Part shown: positions 26,801 through 39,720 of the stretch, one piece after another | Position numbering within the stretch: the stretch's first letter is position 1 | How the letters are laid out: every line of letters starts with the position of its first letter | Source: Cristatella mucedo | Taxonomy: Eukaryota > Bryozoa > Phylactolaemata > Cristatellidae | Direction: 5' to 3' | NCBI GenBank assembly: GCA_009760855.2 | Contig: WPIO01000331.1 | Location: 1 to 64,000, forward strand | DNA length: 64,000 nucleotides | Notes under the pieces: generated by a model | Told to the model about the DNA's origin: nothing | Database searches by the model: none | What the model saw: the letters and a program-made list of their open reading frames with translations, nothing else | Translations under genes and position numbers: made by a program

Positions 26801-28400
26801 TCGCACGTAAATAACACGTTTCGCACGAGTTCGCACCAGATCGCGGAATGTGTAGAAACTTCAAATCTGCATGTCGGAGCGTGCGCTGACTGGCAGCAGC
26901 AGAGTGCTGCACCATGTTTAAAGCATTTCGCACGTAAATAACACGTTTCGCACGAGTTCGCACCAGATCGCGGAATGTGTAGAAACTTCAAATCTGCATG
27001 TCGGAGCGTGCGCTGACTGGCAGCAGAGTGCTGCACCATGTTTAAAGCATTTCGCACGTAAATAACACGTTTCGCACGAGTTCGCACCAGATCGCGGGAA
27101 TATCTAGAAACTTCAAATCTGCATGTCGGAGCGTGCGCTGACTGGCAGCAGAGTGCTGCACCATGTTTTAAGCATTTCGCACGTAAATAACACGTTTCGC
27201 ACGAGTTCGCACCAGATCGCGGAATGTGTAGAAACTTCAAATCTGCATGTCGGAGCGTGCGCTGACTGGCAGCAGAGTGCTGCACCATGTTTAAAGCATT
27301 TCGCACGTAAATACCACGTTTCGCACGAGTTCGCACCAGATCGCGGAATGTGTAGAAACTTCAAATCTGCATGTCGGAGCGTGCGCTGACTGGCAGCAGA
27401 GTGCTGCACCACCATGTTTAAAGCATTTCGCACGTAAATAACACGTTTCGCACGAGTTCGCACCCGATCGCGGAATGTGTAGAAACTTCAAATCTGCATG
27501 TCGGAGCGTGCGCTGACTGGCAGCAGAGTGCTGCACCATGTTTAAAGCATTTCGCACGTAAATAACACGTTTCGCACGAGTTCGCACCAGATCGCGGAAT
27601 ATGTAGAAACTTCAAATCTGCATGTCGGAGCGTGCGCTGACTGGCAGCAGAGTGCTGCACCATGTTTAAAGCATTTCGCACGTAAATACACGTTTCGCAC
27701 GAGTTCGCACCAGATCGCGGAATGTGTAGAAACTTCAAATCTGCATGTCGGAGCGTGCGCTGACTGGCAGCAGAGTGCTGCACCATGTTTAAGCATTTCG
27801 CACGTAAATAACACGTTTCGCACGAGTTCGCACCAGATCGCGGAAATATGTAGAAACTTCAAATCTGCATGTCGGAGCGTGCGCTGACTGGCAGCAGAGT
27901 GCTGCACCATGTTTAAAGCATTTCGCACGTAAATAACACGTTTCGCACGAGTTCGCACCAGATCGCGGAATGTGTAGAAACTTCAAATCTGCATGTCGGA
28001 GCGTGCGCTGACTGGCAGCAGAGTGCTGCACCATGTTTAAAGCATTTCGCACGTAAATAACACGTTTCGCACGAGTTCGCACCAGATCGCGGAATGTGTA
28101 GAAACTTCAAATCTGCATGTCGGAGCGTGCGCTGACTGGCAGCAGAGTGCTGCACCATGTTTTAAAGCATTTCGCACGTAAATAACACGTTTCGCACGAG
28201 TTCGCACCAGATCGCGGAATATGTGTGGAAACTTCAAATCTGCATGTCGGAGCGTGCGCTGACTGGCAGCAGAGTGCTGCACCATGTTTAAAGCATTTCG
28301 CACGTAAATAACACGTTTCGCACGAGTTCGCACCAGATCGCGGAATATGTAGAAACTTCAAATCTGCATGTCGGAGCGTGCGCTGACTGGCAGCAGAGTG
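17846..28400 (+). repeat. Mostly uniform array segment
   Basis: Regular units; 18,000-20,370 is nearly invariant except for A/G at base 32. From about 18,577 and again from about 20,567 the A and G types alternate for several units. From about 21,900 onwards small indels become commoner: a 6-bp loss near 21,955, an inserted GCA near 22,431, ATTTTTAAAG at 24,668 and 25,665, and an extra CCA near 27,411. No gene is present. Confidence 0.85.
22329..22510 (+). repeat. Partial variant module, C-D order
   Basis: GTTTTAAACGAG (C mark, about 22,329) is followed one unit later by TATAAAGAAAC (22,486) and CAACTCTGC (D marks). An isolated C mark occurs two units earlier at about 22,080, preceded by GCACTATG. 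The same GCACTATG plus GTTTTAAACGAG pair recurs near 44,095-44,140. Confidence 0.65.
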
Positions 28401-28424
28401 CTGCACCATGTTTTAAAGCATTTT

Positions 28425-28466
28425 CGCACGTAAATAACACGTTTCGCGCACGTAAATAACACGTTT
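28425..28466 (+). repeat. 22-bp tandem duplication at the edge of the disordered block
   Basis: The segment beginning CGCACGTAAATAACACG and running through TTT occurs at 28,425-28,444 and again at 28,447-28,466, joined by CG. It marks the left transition from regular to disordered array. Confidence 0.75.
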
Positions 28467-29449
28467 CGCACGAGTTCGCACCAGATCGCGGCAATATGTG
28501 TAAGAAACTTCAAATCTGCATGTCGGAGCGTGCGCTGACTGGCAGCAGAGTGCTGCACCAGTGTTAAAGCATTTCGACACTTCACGTAAATAACACGTTT
28601 CGCACGAGTTCGCACCAGATCGCGGTAAATGTAGAAACTCGCAAATCTGCATGTCGGAGCGCTGTGCTCTGACTGGCAGCAGAGTGCTGCTGCAGATGTT
28701 TAAAGCATTTCGCACGTAAATAACACGTTTCGCCGATCTTCGCACCAGATCGCGGAATGTGTAGAAGACTTCAAATCTTCATGTCGGAGCGTGCGCTGAC
28801 TGGCAGCAGAGTGCTGCACCATGTTTAAAGCATTTCGCACGTAAATAACACGTTTCGCACTAGTTCGCACCAGATCGCGGAATGTGTAGAAACTTCAAAT
28901 CTGCATGTCGGAGCGTGGGCTGACTGGCAGCAGAGTGCTGCACTATGTTTAAAGCATTTCGCACGTAAATGTAAATAACACGTTCGCGACTGGACGAGCA
29001 TTTTCGCACCAGATCGCGGAACCAGATGGTAGATAACTTCAAATCTTCATGTCGGAGCGTGCGCTGACTGGCAGCAGAGCGCTGCGCACCCATGAATTTA
29101 AAGCTTCAAATCTTTTCGCACGTAAATAACTTACGTTTTCGCACGAGTTCGCACCAGATCGCGGAATATGTAGAAACTTCAAATCTGCATGTCGGAGCGT
29201 GCGCTGACTGGCAGCAGAGTGCTGCACCATGATTAGAGCATTTCGCACGTAAATAACACGTTTCGCACGAGTTCCCAGATCGCGGGCACCAATCGCGGAG
29301 GCAGCAGATGCTGCAAGAAACTTCAAACTCTGCATGTCGGAGCGTGCGCTTGAATCTGCATGCAGAGAGCAGAGTGCTGCACCATGATTAGAGCATTTCG
29401 CACGTAAATAACACGTTTCGCACGAGTTCGCACCAGATCGCGGAATATG

Positions 29450-29515
29450 TAGACACCTCAAATCTTCATGTCGGAGCGAGCGCTGACTGGCAGCAGAAGG
29501 CTGCACCATATTTAA
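29450..29515 (+). repeat. A-type variant unit with rare linked changes
   Basis: The unit carries GACACCTCAAATCTTCATG, then GCGAGCGC, then ACCATATTTAAAG. The same changes occur together at 44,595-44,660, about 15 kb away. Shared rare changes point to copying of one unit from the other or from a common source. Confidence 0.7.
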
Positions 29516-29924
29516 AGCATTTCGCACGTAAATAACACGTTTCGCACGAGTTCGCACCAGATCGCGGAATGTGTAGAAACTCATGATTCGCACCAGTGCG
29601 AATGCACACTTCAATCTTATGTCGTAGCATTTCGCACCGTTTAAAGTTCGCATAACCACGTGTTTCGCACGAGTTCGCACCAGATCGCGAGATGTGTAAA
29701 AAACTTCGTCAAATCTTCATGTCTGGAGAGCGTGCGCTGACTGGCAGCAGTAAGTGCTGCCACCAGTTTAAAGCATTTCGCACGTAAATAACACGTTTCG
29801 CACGAGTTCGCACCAGATCGCGGAATGTGTAGAAACTTCAAATCTGCATGTCGGAGCTTGTGCTGACTGGCAGCAGAGTGCTGCACCATGTTTAAAGCAT
29901 TTCGCACGTAAGTAACACGTTTTG

Positions 29925-30160
29925 CACGAGTTCGCACCAGATCGCGGAATATGAAGAAACTTCAAATCTGCATGTCGGAGCGTGCGCTGAATGGCAGCAG
30001 AGTTCTGCACCATGTTTAAAGCATTTCGCACGTAAACAAACCACTTTTCGCCACGATCGGTACAGCAGATCGCGGAATATAACATAACACTTCAACTCTG
30101 CATGTCGGAGCGGTGTGCTGAAGTGAGAGCATTGCAGCACCATGATTAGAGCATTTCGCA
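29925..30160 (+). repeat. Partial variant module, C-D order (noisy)
   Basis: GTTTTGCACGAG and GAATGGCAGCAGAGTTCTGC (C marks) are followed by CAGCAGATCGCGG, CAACTCTGC, GAAGTGAGAGC and GATTAGAGC (D marks). Indels disturb the D unit, but the order is the same as elsewhere. Confidence 0.6.
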
Positions 30161-30639
30161 CGTAAATAACACGATTTCGTCACGCGAGTTCGCACGCCCG
30201 CCCCCAGATGCGCGGAATGTTGTGATAAACTTCAAATCTGCATGTCGGAGCGTGCGCTGACTGGCAGCAGAGTTCGGCACCATGTTTAAAGCATTTCGCA
30301 CGTAAATAACACGTTTCGCACGAGTTCGCACCAAATCGCGGAATATGTAGACACTTCAAATCTGCATGTCGGAGCACGTAGGGCTCTGCTGGGCAGCAGA
30401 CGTGCTGCACGTAGTGGTTTAAAGCATTTCGCACGTAAATAACACGTTTCGCACGAGTTCGCACCAGATCGCGGAATATGTAGAAACTTCAAATCTGCAT
30501 GTCGGAGCGTGCGCTGACTGGCAGCAGAGTGCTGCACCATGTTTAAAGCATTTCGCACGTAAATAACACGTTTCGCACAAGTTCGCACCAGATCGCGGAA
30601 TATGTAGAAACTTCAAATCTGCATGTCGGAGCGTGCGCT

Positions 30640-30720
30640 GACGGGCAGCAGAGTGCAGCACCATGATTAGAGCATTTTCGCACGTAGAAAGCGAACACGT
30701 TTTAAACGAGTGTTCGCACC
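30640..30720 (+). repeat. Partial variant module, B-C order (noisy)
   Basis: GACGGGCAGCAGAGTGCAGC and GATTAGAGC (B marks) lead directly into GTTTTAAACGAG (C mark), with a few inserted bases between. Confidence 0.6.
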
Positions 30721-33700
30721 GATGCGCGAATATTTATGAACTTCAAATCTGCCTGGGGTCGGTAGCGTGCGCTGAATGGCAAGCAGAGTGTCTGCACCCA
30801 TGTTTAAAGCATTTTTCGCACGTAAATAAACTTTGTTGTTCGCAGCGAGTTCGGAGCAGATCGCGGTAATATAAGGAGAACTCATATCTCTGCATTTCGG
30901 TGGCTGTGCGCTGACTGGCAGCAGAGTGCTGCACCATGTTTAAAGCATTTCGCACGTAAATAACACGTTTCGCACGAGTTCGCACCCGATCGCGGAATAT
31001 GTAGAAACTTCAAATCTGCATGTCGGAGCGTGCGCTGACTGGCAGCAGAGTGCTGCACCATGTTTAAAGCATTTCGCACGTAAATAACACGTTTCGCACT
31101 AGTTTCGCACCTAGATCGCGGAAATGTGTAGAAACTTCAAATCTTGCTGTCGGAGCGTGCGCTGAAGGCAGCAGAGTGCTGCACTCATGTTTTAAGCATT
31201 TCGCCACGTAACAATAACACTTTTTCTCCAGACGTTCGCCCCAGCATCGTCAGACTATCCAAGCTATGCCACGTACACTGTCCCAGCTCACTCAGTCTCA
31301 TGTGACGGGCGTTGCGGCTGACTTGGGCGAGCGAGAGTGCTGCACATATGTGCTATAAGTCAGTTTCGCAGTTAGGGTGTAAAATAAACACGATTTCGCA
31401 CGAGTTCGACTATCCAGATCGCGGGAATGGTGTAGAAAACTTCACAAATACTGCAGTATCGGAGCGTGCGCTGAGCTGTGCGAGCATGAGTGCTGCACCA
31501 TGGTTTAAAGCATTTCGCACGTAATGTAAATAACCAGTTTGCGCACTAGGTTCACGCACGCTAGCACCCCGCCGCACCGAGAATAAGTAAAACTGTCAAT
31601 CTGCATGTCGAGAGCGTTGTGCTGACTGGGCAGCCGAGAGTGCGCCACCATGTTTAAAGCATTTCGCACGTAAATAACACGTTTCGCACGAGTTGCACGA
31701 CCAGATCGCGGTATAGTGTAAGAGAGACTGGTCATATGTCTATCTATGTCGCGAGCGTAGTGCATTGATCCTTGGACTTTAGCAGAGTGCAATGCTGACC
31801 ATTTTAAAGCATTTTGCACGAGACAAAAACACGTTTCGCACAAAGTCGCTAACCCATCGAGCGCGAATATGTAGAAACTTTCAATATCTGCATGTCGGAG
31901 CGTGCGCTGACGTGGCAAGCAGAGTGCGCCACCATGTAATTAGACGGCATTTCGCCCACGTTAGAAATACCCCCCAAACCAACGTGTTGCACGAGTTTCG
32001 CAACCATGATCGGCGGAAGTGCTTAGAAACTTACAAATCTGCATGTCGGTAGCGTGCACTGAGTGGCAGGTCAGAGTGCGCTTGCCACCATGATGTTAGA
32101 ACATTTCTGCACGTAAATAATAACACGTTCGCAGAACGTTCGCCACGATCGCGGAATGTGTAAGAAACTCGAATAATCTTCATGCGGGAGAGTGCGATAA
32201 CACATGGCAAGCAGAGTCTAGCACAATGTTTAAAGCAGTTCGCAGCTAAATAACAGTTCGCCAGGAGTTATGCCTAGAGTCGCTGAATGTGTAGAAACGT
32301 CAAGAGAGCTGCATGTCCGGAGCGGCCCCCGCGTGACGGGCATCGCAGGTTGCTGGCCTACATGCATCATTAAGTAAGACATTTCGCCACGTAAATAACA
32401 TCCGTTTTAAACGACGTTCGCACCAGATTCGCGGAATATGTAGACACTTCAAATCTTGTGCAGTTGTCGGAGCGGCAGGCCGCTGAATGGCAAGCATGAG
32501 GCGTCAAACCATGTGATTAAAGCCAGTTTACGCACGTAAATATAGTATCAGCGTTGTCGCACCGAGTCTTCGGCACCAGATCGCGGGAATATGTACGAAA
32601 CTTTCAAATCTGACTGTCACCGGAGCGTGGCGCTGGACTGGCAGACAGAGTGCTATGCACCCATGGCGTTTAAAGCATTTCGCACGTAAATACCACGTTC
32701 AACGAGTTTCGCACGGAAGGTAGTTCATCTGACGGAGCGTTCGCGGAAGATGTAGACAATGTTTAAAATCTCGCATGTCGGCAGCGTCGGCGTGTAGAAA
32801 CTTTAAATCTGCATGTCGGAGCGTGCGCTGACTGGCAGCAGAGTGCTGCACTATGTTTAAAGCATTTCGCACGTGAATAACACATTTCGCACGAGTTCGA
32901 ACCAGACTGCGGAATATGTAGACACTTCAAATCTTCATGTCGGAGCGTGCGCTGACTGGCAGCAGAGTGCTGCACTCATGTTTAAAGCATTCCGCACAGT
33001 AATAACGTAACACGTTTCGCACGAGTCGCACCAGATCCGCAGGCAAACTTGTGTAGAAACTCCACAAATCTGCCATGTCGGAGGTGCGCTGACGGCAGCA
33101 GAGTGCTGTCCTCACCATGATTCGAGCATTCGCCACGTAAAATAACACCGTTCGCACGAGTTAGCACCAGATCGCGCCGAAATATGTAGAAACTTCAAAT
33201 CAGATCGCATGTCGGAGCGTGCCGCTGAATGGTGGCAGCAGAGGACGTGCACCCATGTTTAAAGTCATTTCACCGGAAAAACACGTTCGCCGAGTTCGCA
33301 GCCAGATCGCGGAAGATGTAGAAACTTTGAACTGCAGGTCGGAGCGTTGCGCTGAACGGCATCGCAGAAGTGCTGCACCATGACTGAGAGCATTTCGCAC
33401 GGAAATAAACACTTTCGCACGAGTTCGCACCAGATCGCGGCATGGGTAGAAACTGTCAAATCTTCATGTTCGGACCGTGCGTCCCAACTGGCAGCAGCGT
33501 GCTCGCACCACTGTTTAAAGCATTTACGCAGCGTAAACTACACGGTTCGCACCGCAGTTAGAACCAGATCGCGGATATGGTAGACACTTCAAAATCTGCA
33601 TGTCGGAGCGTGGCACTGACTGGCAGACAGAGTGCTGCCACTATGATTTAAGAGCATTTCGCACGTAAATAACACGTTTTAAACGAGTTCGCACCAGATC

Positions 33701-34535
33701 GCGGAATATGTAGAAACTTCAAATCTGCATGTCGGAGCGTGAGCTGACTGGCAGCAGAGTGCTGCACCATGTTTAAAGCATTTCGCACGTAAATAACACG
33801 TTTCGCACGAGTTCGCACCAGATCGCGGAATGTGTAGAAACCCAAAATCTGCATGTCGGAGCGTGCGCTGAAGTGCAGCAGAGTGCAGCACTTAGTTTAA
33901 AGCATTTCGCAGTAAATAAAAAATAACACGCTGTTCGCACACGAGCGGATATGTAGAAACTTCAAATCTGCATGTCGGATGCGCTGAATGGACAGTTCTG
34001 CACCATGTAAGCGTCGCACGTAAATAACACGTCGCACAGTTCGCAGCAATCCGCGGAATATAAAAGAAAACTTCAAATCTGCATGTCGGAGCTTTTGACT
34101 GGCAGCAGAGTGCGTGCCTATGTTTCACATTTCGCACGTAAATAAACGGTTCTCACGTGAACCAGATCGGCGTGTAGCATTAAATATTGAGTCTGTGCGC
34201 TGACTGGCAGCAGAGGGCTGCACCATGTTTAAAGCATTTTGCACGGAAATAACACGTTTCGCACGAGTTCGCACCAGATCGCGGAATATGTAGAAACTTC
34301 CATCTGAATATCTGAGCATGTCGGCAGCAGAGGTGCTGCACCATTTTAAAGCCTTGGACCGGACATAAAACGTTAGCACAAGTTCGCACCAGATCGGGAA
34401 TTATGCTAGAAACTTTAAAATCTGCATGTGTGTAGTGCGTGTGCGGACGGCAGCAGAGTGCAGCACCATGATTAGAGCATTTCGCACGTAAATAACACGT
34501 TTCGCACGAGTTCGCACCAGATCGCGGAATATGTA

Positions 34536-34990
34536 GACACTTCAAATCTTCATGTCGGAGCGTGAGCTGACTGGCAGCAGAGTGCTGCACCATGTTTAAA
34601 GCATTTCGCACGTAAATAACACGTTTCGCACGAGTTCGCACCAGATCGCGGAATGTGTAGAAACCCAAAATCTGCATGTCGGAGAGTGCGCTTGACTGGG
34701 CAGCGGAGTTCAGACGCACCATGATTAGAGCATTTCGCAACGTAAATAACACGTTTTAAACGATTCTGCACCATGATCGCGGAATATGTAGAAAACTCCA
34801 AATCTGCATGTCGGAGCGTGCGCATGAATGGCAGCGAGTTCTGGCCACGCATGTTATACAAGCATTTCGCACGTAAATAACACGTTTCGCACGAGTTCGC
34901 ACCAGATCGCGGAATATAAAGAAACTTCAACTCGGCATGTCGGAGCGTGGGCTGAAGTGCAGCAGAGTGCTGCACCATGATTAGAGCATT
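34536..34990 (+). repeat. Complete A-B-C-D variant module (with indel noise)
   Basis: The A mark GACACTTCAAATCTTCATG is at 34,536. B follows with GAAACCCAAAATCTGC (about 34,661) and GATTAGAGC (about 34,732). C follows with GTTTTAAACGA (about 34,754) and GAGTTCTGG, then D with TATAAAG (34,915), CAACTCGGC, GAAGTGCAGC and GATTAGAGC. The A-to-D distance is 379 bp, against 366 bp in the two clean modules, so insertion noise adds 13 bp. Its presence inside the noisy block shows the block is not pure error. Confidence 0.75.
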
Positions 34991-35649
34991 TCGCACGTAA
35001 ATAACACGTTTCGCACAAGTTCGCACCAGATCGCGGAATATGTAGAAACTTTAAATCTGCATGGTGCGGGAGGTGTGCCTGACTGGCGAGCAGAGTTGTC
35101 CGCACATGAGTAGAGCCATTTCGCACGTAATATACACGTTTGCGAACCGAGTTCGCACCAGATCGCGGAATGTGTAGAAACTTCAAATCTGCATGTCGGA
35201 GCGTGCACTAACTGGCAGCAGAGTGCTGCACCATGTTTAAAGCATTTCGCACGTAAATAACACGTTCGCACGAGTTCGGCAGCCAGATCGCGGAATATGT
35301 AGAAACTTCAAATCTGCATGTCGGAGCCTGCGCTGACTTGCAGCAGAGTGCTGCACCATGTTTAAAGCATTTCGCCGTAACTCTCGGTAATAAGACACGT
35401 TTGCCCCGAGTTCGCAGCCAGATCGCGGATGTGTAGAAACTTCAAATCGTTTCATGTCGGAGTGAGCAATGTCCGTGGCAGCAGAGTTCTGCACCATGTT
35501 TAAAGCATTTCGCACGTAAAATAACACGTTTCGCACGAGTTCGCACCAGATCGCGGAATATGTAGAAACTTCAAATCTGCATGTCGGAGCGTACGCTGGC
35601 CGGAAGCAGAGTGCTGCACCATGTTTAAAGCATTTCGCACGTAAATAAC

Positions 35650-35710
35650 ACATTTCGCACGAGTTCGCAGCAGATCGCGCTTGCGCTGACTGGCAGCAGA
35701 GTGCTGCACG
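35650..35710 (+). repeat. Truncated unit
   Basis: A GCAGCAG-type unit runs to GATCGCG and then jumps to CTTGCGCTGACTGGCAG, losing roughly the bases from 28 to the low 60s. Both neighbours are recognisable full-length units. Confidence 0.65.
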
Positions 35711-37499
35711 ATGTTTAAAGCATTTCGCACGTAAATAACACGTTTCGCACGAGTTCGCACCAGATCGCGGAATGTGTAGACACTTCAAATCTTCATGTCG
35801 GAGCGTGCGCTGACTGGCAGCAGAGTGCTGCACCATGTTTAAAGCATTTCGCACGTACAAAAAAGCAAAAATAAACGTTTCGCATCGAGTTCTCACCAGT
35901 ATCGCGGGAATATGTAGAAACCATTGAAATCGTGACATGGCGGAGAGTGTGCTGACTGGGGCGTGCAGAGTGCCAGCACCATGATATAGAGCATTTCGCA
36001 AGTGTAAATAACACGTTTCGGCACGAGTTCGCACGCAGATCGCGGGAATGTGTAAGAAACTTCAAATCTGCAGGTCGGAGCGTGTGCTGACTGGCAGCAG
36101 AGTGCTGCAACCATGTTTAAAGCATTTTCGACACGTAAAATAACCACGTGTTCGCACGCTGGTTCGAAAACCAGAGATCGCGGAATATGTAGAAACTTTA
36201 AATCTGCATCGTTCCGGAGCAGTGTCCCTGCTGACGCGGCAGCACGAGTGCCTCTTTCAGCACCATGTATTAGAGCATTCGCACGTAAATAAAACACGTT
36301 TCGCCACGAGTTAGCACCAGTCTTCGCGATATGTAGACAGAACTTCAGGAATCTTCATGTTCGGAGCGGCGCGCTGTGACATGGCAGCAGAGTTTGCTGC
36401 ACCGAGTGGGTTTAAAGCATTTCGCACGTATAATAACACGTTCGGCACGAGTTCGCACCCAGACTCGCGGAAAATTGTGACACTAAACTTCAAATCTGTC
36501 AGTCGGAGTGTGCGCTGACTGGGCAGCAGAGTGCTGCACCATGATTAGAGCATTTGCGCACGTAAATAAGGACACGTTTCGCTACGAGTTCGCACCAGAT
36601 CGCGGAAATAGGTAGAAACTTCAAATTCTTTTCTGTCGGAGGCGTGCGAGCTGAACTGCAGCAGAGTGCCCTGCACCATGTTAAAGCAGTTCGCACGAAT
36701 AAAACGTTTCCGCACGAGTGTCGCACCAGATCGCGGAATGTGTTAGAAAACTCACACTCATCGCATGTCGGAGCGTGACGGACCCTGACGGGCAGCAGAG
36801 TTGCTAGCACCACTGATTAGAGCATTTCGCACGTAAATAACACGTTTCGCACGAGTTCGCACCAGATCGCGGAATATGTAGAAACTTCAAATCAGCATGT
36901 CGGAGCGTGCGCTGACTGGCAGCAGAGTGCTGCACCATGTTTAAAGCATTTCGCACGTAAATAACACGTTTCGCACGAGCTCGCACGCACGACTCGACGG
37001 AATGTGTAGAATCTTCACAAATCTGCATGGTCGGAGAGTGTGCTGACGTGCAGCAGAGTGGCACCATGTTTTAAAAGCATTTTGGCGCACGATTACACTA
37101 AACACGTTTCGCACACGAGGTCGCACCAGATCGCGGAATATGTAGAAACTTCAAATCTGCATGTCGGAGCGTGTGCTTGCTGGCAGCAGAGTGCTGCACC
37201 ATGTTTAAAGCATTTCGCACGTAAATAACACGTTTAGCACGAGTTCGCACCAGATCGCGGAATGTGTAGAAACTTCAAATCTGCATGTCGGAGCGTGCGC
37301 TGACTGGCAGCAGAGTTCTGCACCATGATACGAGCATTTCGAACGTACTAACCGTAAATAGCACAGCGCGGATGTTCGGCAAATTCTTACGAGGTTCGCT
37401 AACCAGCAGAGTGCGGACCAGTTTAAATGTGTAGAACACGTTCGCAAATCTGCATGTCGCGGAATGTGTAGAAAATCCGTGCTGCTGACGGAGGTTGCT

Positions 37500-37740
37500 G
37501 AGGGCAGAGAGGCAGCACCATGATTAGAGCATGATTTCGCAGACGGTAAATAAAACCCGTTTTAGAACGAAGTTCGCACCAGATGCCGGACCCATATGTA
37601 GAAACTTCGAATCTACATATCGGAGCGTGCGCTGGCTGGCAGCAGAGTGCTGCACATAGTTTAAAGCATTTCGCACGTAAATAACACGTTTCGCACGACT
37701 TCGCAGCAGATCGCGGCATATAAAGAAACTTCAAATCTGC
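37500..37740 (+). repeat. Partial variant module, B-C-D order (noisy)
   Basis: GATTAGAGC (37,523) is followed by CGTTTTAGAACGAAG (about 37,559, a C-like mark). One unit later come GCAGCAGATCG and CATATAAAGAAAC (about 37,703-37,728, D marks). This is a fourth place where the series keeps its order. Confidence 0.6.
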
Positions 37741-39429
37741 ATGCGAGGATGGGCGGAATGTTGCGAGTGCTGATAGTTTAAGCATTTCGCAGTAAAGAAC
37801 TGTCTGCACGAGTTCGCACATGCCGTAAAGCATGTCGACACTGTAAATCATGTCGGAGCGTGGCTTCGCAGCAAGTGCGAAGTTAACGCACGCAGTAATA
37901 ACACGTTTCGCACGGAGATGGTAAATGTAGAAACTTCAAATCTGCATGTCGGAGCGTGCGGCTGACTGGCAAGCAGAGTGCTGCACCACCTATGATTTAG
38001 AGCATTTCGCGAACAGATCCGGAATGTGTAACATCGTGTTTAAACGAGTTCGGCACCAGAGTCGCGTGGAATATGTAGAAACGCTTCAAATCTGCATGTA
38101 GCAGAGTGCTGCACTATGTTTAAAGCATTTCGCACGTAAATAACACGTTTCGCACGAGTTCGCACCAGATCGCGGAATATGTAGAAACTTCAAATCTTCA
38201 TGTCGGAGCGTGCGCTGACTGGCAGCAGAGTGCTGCACCAGTTTAAAGCATTTCGCACGTAAATAACACGTTTCGCACGAGTTCGCACCAGATCGCGGAA
38301 TGTGTAGAAACTTCAAATCTGCATGTCGGAGCGTGCACTGACTGGGCAGCAGAGTGCTGCACCATGTTTAAAGCATTTTTCGCACGAGTTCGCACCAGAT
38401 CGCGGAATATGTAGACACCTCAAATCTGCATGTCGGAGCGTGCGCTGACTGGCAGCAGAGTGCTGCACCATGTTTAAAGCATTTCGCACGTAAATAACAC
38501 GTTTCGCACGAGTTCGCACCAGATCGCGGAATATGTAGAAACTTCAAATCTGCATGTCGGAGCGTGCGCTGACTGGCAGCAGAGTGGTGCACCATGTTTA
38601 AAGCATTTCGCACGTAAATAACACGTTTCGCACGAGTTCGCACCAGATCGCGGAATATGTAGAAACTTCAAATCTGCATGTCGGAGCGTGCGCTGACTGG
38701 CAGCAGAGTGCTGCACCATGTTTAAAGCATTTCGCACGTAAATAACACGTTTCGCACGAGTTCGCACCAGATCGCGGAATATGTAGAAACTTCAAATCTG
38801 CATGTCGGAGCGTGCGCTGACTGACAGGCAGCAGAGTGCTGCACCATGTTTAAAGCATTTCGCACGTAAATAAATAACACGTTTCGCACGAGTTCGCACC
38901 AGATCGCGGAATGTGTAAAAACTTCAAATCTGCATGTCGGAGCGTGCGCTGACTGGCAGCAGAGTGCTGCACCATGTTTAAAGCATTTCGCACGTAAATA
39001 ACACGTTTCGCACGAGTTCGCACCAGATCGCGGAATATGTAGAAACTTCAAATCTGCATGTCGGAGCGTGCGCTGACTGGCAGCAGAGTGCTGCACCATG
39101 TTTAAAGCATTTCGCACGTAAATAACACGTTTCGCACGAGTTCGCACCAGATCGCGGAATGTAGAAACTTCAAATCTGCATGTCGGAGCGTGCGCTGACT
39201 GGCAGCAGAGTGCTGCACCATGTTTAACGCATTTCGCACGTAAATAACACGTTTCGCACGAGTTCGCACCAGATCGCGGAATGTGTAGAAACCCAAAATC
39301 TGCATGTCGGAGCGTGCGCTGACTGGCAGCAGAGTGCTGCACCATGTTTAAAGCATTTCGCACGTAAATAACACGTTTCGCACGAGTTCGCACCAGATCG
39401 CGGAATATGTAGAAACTTCAAATCTGCAT

Positions 39430-39720
39430 GTCGGAGCGTGCGCTGAAGTGCAGCAGAGTGCTGCACCATGTTTAAAGCATTTCGCACGTAAATAACACGT
39501 TTCGCACGAGTTCGCACCAGATCGCGGAATATGTAGAAACTTCAAATCTGCATGTCGGAGCGTGCGCTGACTGGCAGCAGAGTTCTGCACCATGTTTAAA
39601 GCATTTCGCACGTAAATAACACGTTTTAAACGATTTCGCACCAGATCGCGGAATATGTAGAAACTTCAAATCTGCATGTCGGAGCGTGCTCTGAATGGCA
39701 GCAGAGTTCTGCACCATGTT
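39430..39720 (+). repeat. Scattered C and D marks
   Basis: GAAGTGCAGCAG (D mark, about 39,445), GAGTTCTGC (about 39,582), GTTTTAAACGATTTCGC (about 39,622) and GAATGGCAGCAGAGTTCTGC (about 39,693) lie in consecutive units. This looks like a rearranged or partly converted copy of the module. Confidence 0.5.

Larger units (their letters stand above)
28400..38147 (+). repeat. Disordered, insertion-rich block of the same satellite
   Basis: Every stretch can still be matched to the 124-bp unit, but single-base insertions, duplications and dropouts are frequent. Successive TCGCGG-like anchors near 31,706, 31,858, 32,010, 32,149, 32,429 and 32,581 show steps of 152, 152, 139, 280 (two units) and 152 bp, so net insertion reaches 12-22%. 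Clean units are interspersed, for example near 30,430-30,600, 31,000-31,090, 34,500-34,640 and 36,830-36,960. CpGs largely survive in readable units, unlike slow mutational decay. A-D variant units are enriched here. Raw long-read error left in the consensus is the simplest reading; a truly degenerate domain is the alternative. Confidence 0.85.

Noticed and set aside
28400-38147. Insertion of foreign sequence or a mobile element in the disordered block
   Set aside because: Every few dozen bases still match unit landmarks in the correct order; no terminal repeats, target duplications or coding potential appear. The worst stretch (about 31,220-31,340) is short and flanked by recognisable unit sequence.
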